A stretch of DNA of 12,282 nucleotides from Eubacterium sp. (lineage in GTDB: Bacteria > Bacillota > Clostridia > Lachnospirales > Lachnospiraceae), in assembly GCA_020844525.1 (NCBI GenBank), contig JAJGAH010000027.1, forward strand, positions 1-12,282, read 5' to 3'. Each line of letters starts with the position of its first letter. The first letter of the stretch is position 1. A program made the position numbers and the translations under genes. Shown piece by piece: positions 1-7,046 of the stretch. The notes below the pieces were generated by a model that saw only the letters and a list, made by a program, of their open reading frames with translations, did not search any database and had not been told where the DNA came from.

Positions 1-30
1 CAGAGCATGCGCATTGCTACTGAACGCATC

Positions 31-118
31 TGCCGGGTGGCAGAAAGCGTACATTTGCGGCTGCAGAGGCCGTCCGCCTAGAGGCAGACAGCGCACATTT
101 GCGGCTGCAGGGGCGTCT
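31..118. repeat. Two tandem copies of a 44-bp hairpin-bearing repeat
   Basis: The 16-base core acatttgcggctgcag occurs at 51-66 and again at 95-110, exactly 44 bp apart. The flanking ggcaga (39-44 and 83-88) keeps the same spacing, so the unit is about 44 bp with some divergence. Each unit also carries a short inverted repeat: ctgcc/ggcag near 30-43, and gtccgcc/ggcagac at 72-89. There is no T-run after either hairpin, so they are not obvious intrinsic terminators. The unit length is not a multiple of three, which argues against a coding repeat. It lies just after the stop codon of the NEAT-like gene, and a weaker third copy may extend off the left edge. Confidence 0.6.
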
Positions 119-122
119 GAGA

Positions 123-1439
123 TCAGCGGTAGCGGTGTTTCCGGGTAAGAAAGCTGAGAACTGCTCCGGCCAGAATGATAACCAGCGCAATGATCAGGAC
201 ACGCCGGGTGGCAATCTGCGGCACCAGATTTCTGCTGGCGATTGTGTCCTGATAGAAGGTGAGCTGATACTGGATTTCTACCGGATCTCCCATGGCCGTA
301 GTATCCGCGATGACCGGAACAGCGGTGTCCATTGCGGTAATGGGTATGATAAAGGTGGAGGTACCGCCGTCGGTTGTGTTGTTCAGGTACTTCACACCAT
401 CTACGATCATGTAGTCATAGTAAGTGCTGCTCCAGTAAAGCTTTGCGTAAGCTCTTCCGTTCCGGATAATCAGAAGTGTGGGGGAGGTTACGCTTGCCCG
501 TCCGCTTCCACCGGTCATGTTGACCTCAATGGAGTATTCTCCGTCTGCCTTGTCGATGGCTGCTGCGTTTTTGCTTTCCTTGAAATCGTTCTGTGCATTA
601 CCGGAAGCAGCGGATGCTGAAGAAGCAGCAGAAGCTGTGGACGAAGAAGCGCTCTCCTCTGTGGAGATATTTTCCTGAGAGGAAGCATGAACGGATGCAG
701 ATGCAGAGGAAACTGCTTCAGAGGAGGAAACGGTTTCCTGCGAAGCGGAGGATGCAGCGCTCTGCCCTGCTGTGTCTGAGGTACTGCTTTCTGCTTTGGA
801 CAGATCATTGGAGGCATCCAGTGCGGTTGTGTTATAGCCGGCAGCCTTCAGCCCTTTTTCAATGGCGTCGAAGTCAGGCAGTGTGATAAGCAGGCTTCCC
901 TCCGGAAGGGATGTCGCGTCAAAAAGGATGGTCCGGTTGTACCACTTTTTCTTCTTTACACTGTAGGAAGCAATCGGGATCTGCTGGTCCAGTGCATCAA
1001 CAGGAATGGTGAAGGCCGCATATCCGGCATCATCCTCTTCGATATCGATATAATCTGAAGCATCTGCTTCGGCTGCTTTCTTTGCGGTGCCATTATAGAT
1101 CAGGGAGTAGGAAAAAGTGTCCAGCTCAATCGTTGCTGTCATCCTGCCGTTTTTTACGGTCAGCTTACAGGTATCAATCCGGAAAAAAGATGAGCTCACA
1201 TCTACATCGATGTCATAGGTACCGTCTTTCACATCTTCACCACGGATGGGTGTCATGCCATAACGGCCTACTGCTTTGGATGAAGCTGTCTCACCGCTTC
1301 CTGCCACATCGCTGTGCTCCGCATCGGCGGATACCGTCATTGGACAGAGTGGCAGAAATAAGAGGACAGAAAAAAGCAGAAGGCAGAAGACGAGCCTGCG
1401 GAACATGGTATGGGTGATATTCTTTATCATTTTATTCAC
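123..1439 (-). CDS. Secreted, membrane-anchored protein with two NEAT-like domains
   Basis: This 438-residue protein has a signal peptide (basic start, hydrophobic residues 15-32, likely cleavage near the VSA-DA site at 36-40). A first NEAT-like beta domain spans roughly 68-187 (DGTYDIDV, LTVKNGRMTATI, FTIPVDALD). A Ser/Ala/Glu-rich linker covers about 210-290. A second NEAT-like domain covers about 297-397 (LLIIRNGRAYAKLYWSS, YYDYMIVDG, FIIPITAMD). A transmembrane helix at 413-431 is followed by a basic cytoplasmic tail, RKHRYR. There is no LPXTG motif, so the helix is the anchor. NEAT domains in Firmicutes bind haem or haemoproteins; the canonical YxxxY haem-ligand pattern is not clearly present in either domain, so the ligand is unknown. 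It lies 63 bp after the corrin methyltransferase gene and probably shares its B12-riboswitch control. The start is GTG (1439) or ATG (1430); neither has a convincing ribosome binding site. Confidence 0.75.
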   Translation of the reverse strand: MNKMIKNITHTMFRRLVFCLLLFSVLLFLPLCPMTVSADAEHSDVAGSGETASSKAVGRYGMTPIRGEDVKDGTYDIDVDVSSSFFRIDTCKLTVKNGRMTATIELDTFSYSLIYNGTAKKAAEADASDYIDIEEDDAGYAAFTIPVDALDQQIPIASYSVKKKKWYNRTILFDATSLPEGSLLITLPDFDAIEKGLKAAGYNTTALDASNDLSKAESSTSDTAGQSAASSASQETVSSSEAVSSASASVHASSQENISTEESASSSTASAASSASAASGNAQNDFKESKNAAAIDKADGEYSIEVNMTGGSGRASVTSPTLLIIRNGRAYAKLYWSSTYYDYMIVDGVKYLNNTTDGGTSTFIIPITAMDTAVPVIADTTAMGDPVEIQYQLTFYQDTIASRNLVPQIATRRVLIIALVIILAGAVLSFLTRKHRYR

Positions 1440-1502
1440 AAATCATCTGTAAAATAGCGTTCACCATGGAATGGTTCTGTATGATTGACTGGCAGCATGG
1501 AT

Positions 1503-2186
1503 TTACTGCTGCTTTGCGATAATCAGCGAGAAATAACCCGCGTCATCCGGAATTTCATCCAGAGAACGATAAATTTTCTGATCCGGCATTCCACAGTTCT
1601 CTACCATTTCAACCTTTCTGCCGGAAGCGCGAAGGTTTTTCTTCACCGCATCCATATGACTGCCTGATTTCATCAGCACATAGGTTCCCGGCTGGTCCAG
1701 AGCGACATCCAGCTTATGTACGGCTGGTATGACATGGAGCTGTTCAGTCCACTCGGTAAGAGGAATGTTCAGTTCTGCAGCTGCAGCACAGAAGGAAGTG
1801 ATTCCGCTGACAAGTGATGTCTTGTATCCGTCTGCTTCCACAATCTCCTGTACATAGGAGAAGGTTGAATAGATTGTCGGGTCGCCCAGCGTGATGAAGA
1901 CGACGTTTTTTCCCTCATCAAGGACCTTTTCAATCTGCTTTGCTCCCTTTTTATGATTCTCGATCTGCTCTGCCTTGTTCATGACCATGGGCATGTAAAT
2001 CGGAAGCAGCATTTTATCTGCAATTTCCGGAACGGCCTGAACGGCGATTTTATATGCCACAGTCTCCCTTACATTCTCTCCGGGAGCAGCCACAACATCA
2101 TTCTCACGAAGTATGCGGCATGCCTTCAGAGTCATCAATTCCGGATCTCCGGGGCCAACACCAATTCCATATAAAATACCTGCCAT
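1503..2186 (-). CDS. cbiL: Precorrin-2 / cobalt-factor II C20-methyltransferase (CbiL/CobI)
   Basis: This enzyme uses S-adenosylmethionine to methylate C-20 of the corrin precursor, a step of cobalamin ring synthesis in the cytoplasm. The 227-residue length is normal for the family. Visible tetrapyrrole-methylase motifs are the N-terminal GIGVGPGDPELMTLKA (7-22), FITLGDPTIYSTF (97-109) and the SAM-binding loop VSGITSF (126-132). The LMTLKA and GDPTIYST patterns favour the C20 methyltransferase over CbiF or CbiH. The ATG follows AGGGAG with a 9-nt spacer. It is the first gene after a cobalamin riboswitch and terminator, so it is expected to be off when B12 is plentiful. In an anaerobe the substrate would be the cobalt-loaded factor II (CbiL). 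Other cob/cbi genes are absent here and may lie to the left or elsewhere. Confidence 0.92.
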   Translation of the reverse strand: MAGILYGIGVGPGDPELMTLKACRILRENDVVAAPGENVRETVAYKIAVQAVPEIADKMLLPIYMPMVMNKAEQIENHKKGAKQIEKVLDEGKNVVFITLGDPTIYSTFSYVQEIVEADGYKTSLVSGITSFCAAAAELNIPLTEWTEQLHVIPAVHKLDVALDQPGTYVLMKSGSHMDAVKKNLRASGRKVEMVENCGMPDQKIYRSLDEIPDDAGYFSLIIAKQQ

Positions 2187-2229
2187 AATCCTTTTCTCCC
2201 TGCATAAAATTCAAAAAATAAATTCACAT

Positions 2230-2258
2230 AAAAAAATCGTTTCCCGGTAAGGAAACGA
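2230..2258 (-). terminator. Intrinsic terminator, expression platform of the cobalamin riboswitch
   Basis: A perfect 8-bp stem (TCGTTTCC/GGAAACGA, plus strand 2237-2244 and 2251-2258) with a 6-nt loop is followed on the minus strand by seven T residues (2236-2230). It lies between the riboswitch aptamer and the cbiL start. B12 binding would be expected to favour this hairpin and stop transcription before cbiL. Confidence 0.88.
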
Positions 2259-2327
2259 CCATCTGGAAAAATCGCATATACCCACTGTCAGCCTTGCAAT
2301 TATCCATCCATCGTGTCATTTGCAGTA

Positions 2328-2449
2328 CCGTATGTGGGTGTTCTGGCTTATATCCTGATGATACTTACAGTTGCGGGACAGCGCAGGATTTGCACCTGCT
2401 TCCCCCATTTGCATACAGCCAGGATGCGTTTGCTGCATCCTCAGTGTGT
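2328..2449 (-). promoter_or_regulatory. Cobalamin (B12) riboswitch
   Basis: Read on the minus strand, this stretch carries the conserved cobalamin-aptamer core: a GGGGGAAGCAGGTGCAAATC segment (2405-2386), followed by CGCTGTCCCGCAACTGTAAG (2383-2364) and the 3' AAGCCAGAACACCCACATA segment (2349-2331). Near the 5' end, GGATGC and GCATCC form a hairpin (2440-2422). It fills most of the 403-bp gap between hisI and cbiL, with a promoter on one side and an intrinsic terminator on the other. That layout fits transcriptional OFF control of cbiL and the downstream NEAT-like gene. The ends are approximate, since I could not run a covariance model. Confidence 0.92.
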
Positions 2450-2456
2450 ATCAAAC

Positions 2457-2485
2457 ATTATAGTGTAAGAAGACAGGATTTGCAA
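2457..2485 (-). promoter_or_regulatory. Sigma-A type promoter for the riboswitch-cbiL transcript
   Basis: A perfect -10 TATAAT (2462-2457) lies 17 bp after TTGCAA (2485-2480), a 4-of-6 match to the -35 consensus. Transcription would begin near 2450, immediately ahead of the cobalamin aptamer. Confidence 0.75.
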
Positions 2486-2514
2486 GGACAACATAAAAGG
2501 AAGCTAAAAGGAAG

Positions 2515-2553
2515 CCATCCGTTCCTGCCGGAAGACCGGAGGAGGACGGATGG
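2515..2553 (-). terminator. Probable terminator of the his operon
   Basis: An 8-bp stem (CCATCCGT/ACGGATGG, outer arms at 2553-2546 and 2522-2515) encloses a smaller CCGG/CCGG hairpin. It lies 36 bp after the hisI stop codon. The trailing sequence is T-rich but interrupted (CTTCCTTTTAG), so termination may be incomplete. It separates histidine genes from the riboswitch promoter just downstream. Confidence 0.55.
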
Positions 2554-2589
2554 GGCAAAAACAATCTGGCCTGACAGAGACAGGAATCT

Positions 2590-2973
2590 TTACTTTGTGG
2601 CCTCCGGTGGCAGCACTTCCTGGAAGAAGCAGGAGTAGTTTCCGGTGTGACAGGCAGCACCGATCTGGTCAACCTTTGCCAGCAGGGTGTCGTTATCACA
2701 GTCCAGGTACAGGGACTTCAGATACTGGAAGTGTCCGGAAGTCAGACCCTTGATCCAGAGTTCACTGCGGCTTCTGCTCCAGTATGTCATACGCCTGCTC
2801 TCCAGGGTTTTCTGGAAGGCCTCTTCATTCATGTAGGCGAGCATCAGCACCTGGCCTGTCTGGTAATCCTGTACAATGCAGGGAATCAGCCCGCTTTCGT
2901 TCAGCTTGAGGTCACTCCAGGACACCTTGCCTTCCATAGGCACCATATTTGTTGCTGCTTTTGCTTCATGCAT
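2590..2973 (-). CDS. hisI: Phosphoribosyl-AMP cyclohydrolase HisI
   Basis: HisI opens the adenine ring of phosphoribosyl-AMP, the third step of histidine synthesis. Hallmarks in this 127-residue protein are [17 protein letters not shown] (33-49), [11 protein letters not shown] (66-76), the metal-binding DCDNDT (91-96), and [10 protein letters not shown] (107-116) with further zinc-site cysteines and histidine. The protein ends soon after the cyclohydrolase domain. It is therefore a stand-alone HisI, not the HisIE fusion common in Bacillus, and a separate hisE must exist elsewhere. It is the last gene of the local operon, 92 bp after hisB. A GAGG about 10 nt upstream supports the ATG at 2973; an internal ATG at codon 10 is possible because the first dozen residues lack family motifs. 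Confidence 0.95.
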   Translation of the reverse strand: MHEAKAATNMVPMEGKVSWSDLKLNESGLIPCIVQDYQTGQVLMLAYMNEEAFQKTLESRRMTYWSRSRSELWIKGLTSGHFQYLKSLYLDCDNDTLLAKVDQIGAACHTGNYSCFFQEVLPPEATK

Positions 2974-3065
2974 ATGTGATAAGCCTCGTTTCTTATGATA
3001 TTGGGGTCAAAACCGGATATCGTGTTTCCTGGCAAACTGCCACTCCAGAGATGGTTCCCGGAGCT

Positions 3066-3653
3066 TTAAAGACTTCCTTTCGTGGAAAGAACATCGTGGA
3101 TCCGTGCGTCCGGGGAGACGGCCTGGTCCAGAGATTTTCCAAAGGACTTGAACAGTGCCTCTGCTTTATGGTGATCGTTTTCTCCGTACATGACCTTCAT
3201 ATGGAGGTTCATCTCTGCGGAGTAAGAGATTGCATAGAAAAATTCCCGCACCATCTGCGTGCTCATATCCCCCATACGGTCCCCGGTAAATGCCGCATCA
3301 TACACAAAGTATGGGCGGCCGGACAGATCAATGGCTGTAAGCACCAGTGTCTCGTCCATTGGAAGGACGCTGCTTCCGAAACGGCGGATTCCTTTTTTTT
3401 CACCAAGTGCCTGACGGATTGCTGTACCCAGTACAATGCCGGTGTCCTCGATTGTATGGTGATCGTCTACCTGCAGATCCCCATGGACATTCACGGACAG
3501 ATCAAATAGTCCGTGGCGGGCAAAGCCGTCCAGCATATGGTCAAAAAAACCCACCCCTGTGTGCAGATCTGTCTTTCCGGTTCCGTCCAGATTTAATGTG
3601 AGGGTGATCTGCGTTTCCTTCGTATTTCTGGTTACTGTTGCTGTTCTGCTCAT
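3066..3653 (-). CDS. hisB: Imidazoleglycerol-phosphate dehydratase HisB
   Basis: HisB dehydrates imidazoleglycerol phosphate to imidazoleacetol phosphate in histidine synthesis. The 195-residue length is that of the monofunctional dehydratase, without the phosphatase domain found in enteric HisB. Manganese-binding motifs are clear: FFDHML (36-41), DDHHTIED (63-70) and ENDHHKAEA (158-166), with the C-terminal STKG (190-193). The start codon lies only 3 bp after the hisD stop, and GAGGA within the end of hisD serves as the ribosome binding site, which points to translational coupling. A small 6-bp hairpin (3063-3043) lies just downstream, in the hisB-hisI gap; its role is unclear. Confidence 0.97.
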   Translation of the reverse strand: MSRTATVTRNTKETQITLTLNLDGTGKTDLHTGVGFFDHMLDGFARHGLFDLSVNVHGDLQVDDHHTIEDTGIVLGTAIRQALGEKKGIRRFGSSVLPMDETLVLTAIDLSGRPYFVYDAAFTGDRMGDMSTQMVREFFYAISYSAEMNLHMKVMYGENDHHKAEALFKSFGKSLDQAVSPDARIHDVLSTKGSL

Positions 3654-3656
3654 GGA

Positions 3657-4958
3657 TCAGTCCTCGTCATTCTCAAAACGAACCGCAATCGAATTAGCAT
3701 GTGCGGTCAGATGCTCACAGCGGGCGAACTGCTCAATGTCCTTGTGAATCTCCTTCAGCGCCTCTCTGGAATAATGAATGATGCTGGATTTCTTGATGAA
3801 ATCATCGACGCCAAGGGGGGAGAAAAATCTGGCTGTCCCACTTGTGGGAAGAATGTGGTTCGGACCGGCGAAGTAGTCTCCGAGCGGCTCACTGCTGTAT
3901 TCCCCGATAAAGATTGCGCCTGCGTTCCGGATCTTTGTCATCACCTCGAATGCGTCCCTCATGACGATTTCAAGATGCTCCGGCGCAAACAGATTGGCTG
4001 CGTCGATGGCCTCCTGTCTGCTGCGGGCAACCAGAATACGGCCGAAGCGATCCAGGGATTTCTGGATAATTTCCTTCCTGGAAAGAACCTGTACGAATCC
4101 GTCCACCTCTTTGCTGACCTTCTCTGCCAGGTCGGCGCTGGTGGTGATGAGGACTGCAGAAGCCATCTCATCATGTTCTGCCTGTGACAGAAGATCTGCT
4201 GCCACGTATCTTGGATTTGCGGTTTCGTCTGCCAGCACCAGAATTTCGGATGGCCCTGCCACTGAATCAATGCTCACGTTTCCATAGACTGCCTTCTTGG
4301 CAAGCGCAACAAATATATTGCCCGGGCCTACGATCTTGTCAACCTTCGGGATACTTTCCGTTCCAAAGGCAAGCGCGGCGATCGCCTGTGCACCGCCGGC
4401 CTTGAAGATACGGTCAGCACCTGCCTCGTGGGCGGCAACGAGGACCACAGGATTTACCCTTCCCTCTGCATTGCAGGGAGTAGTCATGATGATTTCATCA
4501 ACACCTGCAACCTTTGCTGGCACAATGTTCATCAGAACAGAGGACGGATATGCTGCCTTTCCGCCGGGCACATAGACACCCACTCTCTGCATGGGTGTAA
4601 TTTTCTGGCCGAGGATGGTTCCCTTATCTGTTGTTGTGATCCAGCTGTTCCGCTTCTGCTTTTCGTGAAAGCTGCGGATATTGACCAGTGCCTTGCGGAC
4701 CACCTGCAGAAGCTCAGGTGCAACCTCCTGGTATGCCTCCTGAATTTCTTCTTCTGTCACAAGGAAGTTGTCTTTGCTGATATCGGCCCTGTCAAACTTT
4801 TTGGTATATTCAAATACAGCTTCATCCCCACGCGTTTTGACAGCGTCAATAATCGCACGGACGGTGGCTTCCTGCTCTGCAAAAACTGCGGGGCTTCTCT
4901 TCAGGATATTATCCTGTACTTCCTTTTTGTTATCTTCATTGAGAGTCACTATTTTCAT
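3657..4958 (-). CDS. hisD: Histidinol dehydrogenase HisD
   Basis: HisD oxidises histidinol to histidine in two NAD-dependent steps, the end of the pathway. The 433-residue length is typical. Family motifs run in order: PGGKAAYPSS (131-140), AGGAQAIAA (187-195), VGPGN (210-214), AGPSEI (234-239), SQAEHD (258-263, zinc ligands Gln and His), APEHLE (325-330, catalytic Glu-His), GDYFAGPNHILPT (360-372) and a final zinc ligand in HLTAHANS (416-423). No key residue is missing. AAGGAG lies 7 nt before the ATG. It follows hisG after an 82-bp gap that holds a possible short ORF and an inverted repeat, and it nearly abuts hisB. Confidence 0.97.
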   Translation of the reverse strand: MKIVTLNEDNKKEVQDNILKRSPAVFAEQEATVRAIIDAVKTRGDEAVFEYTKKFDRADISKDNFLVTEEEIQEAYQEVAPELLQVVRKALVNIRSFHEKQKRNSWITTTDKGTILGQKITPMQRVGVYVPGGKAAYPSSVLMNIVPAKVAGVDEIIMTTPCNAEGRVNPVVLVAAHEAGADRIFKAGGAQAIAALAFGTESIPKVDKIVGPGNIFVALAKKAVYGNVSIDSVAGPSEILVLADETANPRYVAADLLSQAEHDEMASAVLITTSADLAEKVSKEVDGFVQVLSRKEIIQKSLDRFGRILVARSRQEAIDAANLFAPEHLEIVMRDAFEVMTKIRNAGAIFIGEYSSEPLGDYFAGPNHILPTSGTARFFSPLGVDDFIKKSSIIHYSREALKEIHKDIEQFARCEHLTAHANSIAVRFENDED

Positions 4959-4959
4959 T

Positions 4960-5013
4960 TTATTTCTCCTTCAGGATTGCACAGATATACTGCAGAAGGG
5001 CAATCTTCAACAA
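4960..5013 (-). CDS. Possible 17-codon small ORF in the hisG-hisD gap
   Basis: A strong AGGAG (5024-5020) is followed after 6 nt by TTG, or after 9 nt by a second TTG. An open frame then runs for 17 codons to a TAA that ends 1 nt before the hisD ATG. The predicted peptide is short and mostly hydrophobic (it contains KIALLQYICAILKEK). Its coding region overlaps an inverted repeat GATTGC/GCAATC (5005-4975). The well-spaced ribosome binding site and abutment with hisD suggest translational coupling or a leader function. No histidine codons are present, so it is not a classical his attenuator peptide. It could be chance; I do not recognise it. Confidence 0.25.
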   Translation of the reverse strand: MLKIALLQYICAILKEK

Positions 5014-5040
5014 ATGTATCTCCTGGAACTTTGAAGCGGA

Positions 5041-5691
5041 TCAGTTTTGTTCGCTTGCGCGGACAGCTTTGATCCGACGGATCAGGTCTGTGATTCTGGC
5101 ATTGTCCATTTTCATGCTGACCGGATTTACAACCATACGTGCAGAGAGCGGGCAGACCTCCTCCAGGACCTGCAGGCCGTTTTCGCGCAGGGTCGTTCCT
5201 GTTTCCACAATATCGACGATGACCTCGGAAAGGCCTACGATCGGAGCCAGCTCAATAGATCCGTTCAGCTTGATAATTTCCATGTTCTGGTTCTTTTTGT
5301 TGTAAAAATAGTCCTTGGCGATATTCGGATATTTTGTGGCAACACGGATCAGCTGATTGTGCTCCAGATATTCTCTGGCAGATGCCGGACCGCATACGCA
5401 CATCCTGCACTTTCCGTAGCCGAGATCCAGTACCTCGTAGATCTTCCGGTTTTCCTCCAATATGGTATCCTTTCCAACGATGCCGATGTCCGCCGCACCA
5501 TATTCAACATAGGTCGGAACATCCGGACCCTTTGCCAGAAAGAAACGGAGACCATACTGCTCGTTGGTGAAAATCAGCTTACGTGTGTTCGGGTCCTTCA
5601 TCTCATCACAGCTGATACCAAGCTTTTCCAGCGTTGCCATCGTCTGCTTTGCCAGACGGCCTTTTGTGAGTGCAAACGTCAGGTATCTCAT
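5041..5691 (-). CDS. hisG: ATP phosphoribosyltransferase catalytic subunit HisG (short form)
   Basis: HisG joins ATP and PRPP to start histidine synthesis. At 216 residues this is the short form, which lacks the C-terminal regulatory domain of the roughly 300-residue long form and works in complex with HisZ. Motifs seen are TKGRLAKQT (9-17), DVPTYVEYGAADIGIVGKD (57-75), ATKYPNIA (118-125), LNGSIELAP (142-150) and the PRPP loop VDIVETGTTLREN (159-171). The ATG overlaps the hisZ stop codon (ATGA), and the ribosome binding site AGGAG lies inside the end of hisZ, 7-8 nt upstream. The adjacent hisZ is the expected partner. Confidence 0.97.
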   Translation of the reverse strand: MRYLTFALTKGRLAKQTMATLEKLGISCDEMKDPNTRKLIFTNEQYGLRFFLAKGPDVPTYVEYGAADIGIVGKDTILEENRKIYEVLDLGYGKCRMCVCGPASAREYLEHNQLIRVATKYPNIAKDYFYNKKNQNMEIIKLNGSIELAPIVGLSEVIVDIVETGTTLRENGLQVLEEVCPLSARMVVNPVSMKMDNARITDLIRRIKAVRASEQN

Positions 5692-6956
5692 TCTGTCTCT
5701 CCTCCATTTCCATCAAAGGGGTGGATGCGCTCCGTGCTTCCGTTGGAAAGATTGATGGCATATACCTCATCTATGGAGCGAAAATAGATGATCCCGCCGA
5801 ACTGGTTGCGCATACCATACCTGCGGTAATCATCCAGGACCTTTCCATAGGCAAAGCGGATGCAGGCCACATCAAGCCCTCTGTCCCGTCTGGAATTTGC
5901 GTAACGGATTGCCGTCTCCTCCAGATCTTCCGGATAAAGAATCATTGTCTTGATATCCTCCACCGGAAGATAAATTTTCTGGCGTTCAATGGCACTGAGC
6001 AGGGCGTCGATTTCTGTGGCAAAGCCGACGGCCGCACAGCTTTTTCCGAAGTATTCGACCAGACGGTTATATCGTCCTCCCTTGATCAGAGCATCACCAG
6101 ATCCATAGGTGTATGCCTGGAAGATGATACCGGTATAATAGCTGTACTCTGTTACGAGACCGAAATCGAAGGTCACATAATTCTCGCAGCCGTACATTTT
6201 CAGGAAATGATAAATCTGTTCCATCCGGTCCACGGCCTCCCGGCAGCTTCGGTTTCCGGTGAGGTTTCGGGCCTGTTCCAATACCTCTTCACCGCCGAAC
6301 AGGCCTGGCATCTCAATCAGTGCCTTTTTCAGGTCTGGACGGATATGCAGGGTATCGATCAGTTCCTCGGCACCGAATCGGTTCTGGGCAGCGAGAAGAC
6401 TGCGAAGTTCCTGCAGCGCATCTTCGCCAAGACCTGCCTCCTCAGCCAGCGCATTGAAGTAATCCACATGCCCCATACTGACCTGAAAATTTTCCAGTCC
6501 CGCCCGGCGCATCGTGGAAACGACAAGCGCGATGATCTCGGCATCTGCCTGGGCACTGTCATCGTTCATGAACTCGACACCCATCTGCGTACTTTCATTC
6601 AGGTTTCCATGATAAGAGTGATTATTGCGGTAGATATTTCCGTGGTAACAAAGCCGCAGCGGCATTTCCTCGTCACCAAAGTACATGGCCACGGCACGGG
6701 CTACAGAAGGGGTAAAATCCGGACGAAGTACAAGTGTATTGCCGTCACGGTCAAAAAACTTGTACAGGTCTCTGGACGGTGTGGTTCCCACCTCCTTGGC
6801 GAAAACCTCAAAGAATTCGAAACCGGGCGTCTCAATGGACTGATATCCGTAAGAACGGTAGAGCTTTTCAATCTGTCTCTCAAGAAACCGCTTGCGATCG
6901 CATTCACGGCCGAAAATGTCGCGGACACCCTCCGGGGTGTGCATTCTTTTTTTCAT
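5688..6956 (-). CDS. hisZ: ATP phosphoribosyltransferase regulatory subunit HisZ
   Basis: HisZ is a catalytically inactive relative of histidyl-tRNA synthetase that binds short HisG and gives histidine feedback control. The protein shows a class II synthetase core: TPEGVRDIFG near the start, motif 2-like LVLRPDFTPSVARAVA, LCYHGNIYR, and a degenerate histidine-binding region YYTGIIFQAYTYG followed by IKGGRYNRLVEYFG. A C-terminal region of about 95 residues follows. Pairing with a short hisG through a 4-bp overlap makes HisZ more likely than a true HisS. Start choice: AGGAG directly touches an ATG at 6962, leaving no spacer, whereas the ATG at 6956 has an ideal 6-nt spacing. I prefer 6956, which removes two residues. 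It is the first gene of the his operon and has its own promoter. Confidence 0.94.
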   Translation of the reverse strand: MKKRMHTPEGVRDIFGRECDRKRFLERQIEKLYRSYGYQSIETPGFEFFEVFAKEVGTTPSRDLYKFFDRDGNTLVLRPDFTPSVARAVAMYFGDEEMPLRLCYHGNIYRNNHSYHGNLNESTQMGVEFMNDDSAQADAEIIALVVSTMRRAGLENFQVSMGHVDYFNALAEEAGLGEDALQELRSLLAAQNRFGAEELIDTLHIRPDLKKALIEMPGLFGGEEVLEQARNLTGNRSCREAVDRMEQIYHFLKMYGCENYVTFDFGLVTEYSYYTGIIFQAYTYGSGDALIKGGRYNRLVEYFGKSCAAVGFATEIDALLSAIERQKIYLPVEDIKTMILYPEDLEETAIRYANSRRDRGLDVACIRFAYGKVLDDYRRYGMRNQFGGIIYFRSIDEVYAINLSNGSTERIHPFDGNGGETE

Positions 6957-7018
6957 GGTCATCTCCTGTCTGCGTTGAAAATCAGCTGAAAGTTACGCTG
7001 GCGCTTTAGTATGCTACC

Positions 7019-7046
7019 ATATTACCACACGAAATTATCCTGTCAA
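7019..7046 (-). promoter_or_regulatory. Sigma-A type promoter of the his operon
   Basis: A consensus -35 TTGACA (7046-7041) and a -10 TAATAT (7024-7019) are separated by 16 bp. The -35 overlaps the recU stop codon TGA. The transcript would start near 7012 and have a leader of about 55 nt before hisZ. This is too short for a T-box or a classical attenuator, and none is visible, so any repression would act on initiation or through HisZ feedback. Confidence 0.75.

Noticed and set aside
31..118. CRISPR array
   Set aside because: Only two diverged copies are seen, the similarity extends through the would-be spacer, and no cas genes are present.
99..620. 173-codon plus-strand open frame opposite the NEAT-like gene
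   Set aside because: Low-quality translation with no domain, lying antisense to a protein with a signal peptide, repeated domains and an anchor.
1432..1467. 11-codon ORF just before the NEAT-like gene (stop near its ATG)
   Set aside because: It has no ribosome binding site and is too short to distinguish from chance.
4184..4723. Several 60-100 codon frames on both strands inside hisD
   Set aside because: All overlap the well-supported HisD frame and resemble no known protein.
5670..6989. 439-codon plus-strand open frame opposite hisZ
   Set aside because: It is antisense to a clear HisZ, shows no recognisable domain and has no good start context; it is a shadow of GC-biased codons.
6957..7018. 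T-box or histidine attenuator leader before hisZ
   Set aside because: The leader is only about 55 nt and has no T-box sequence, His-codon run or terminator.
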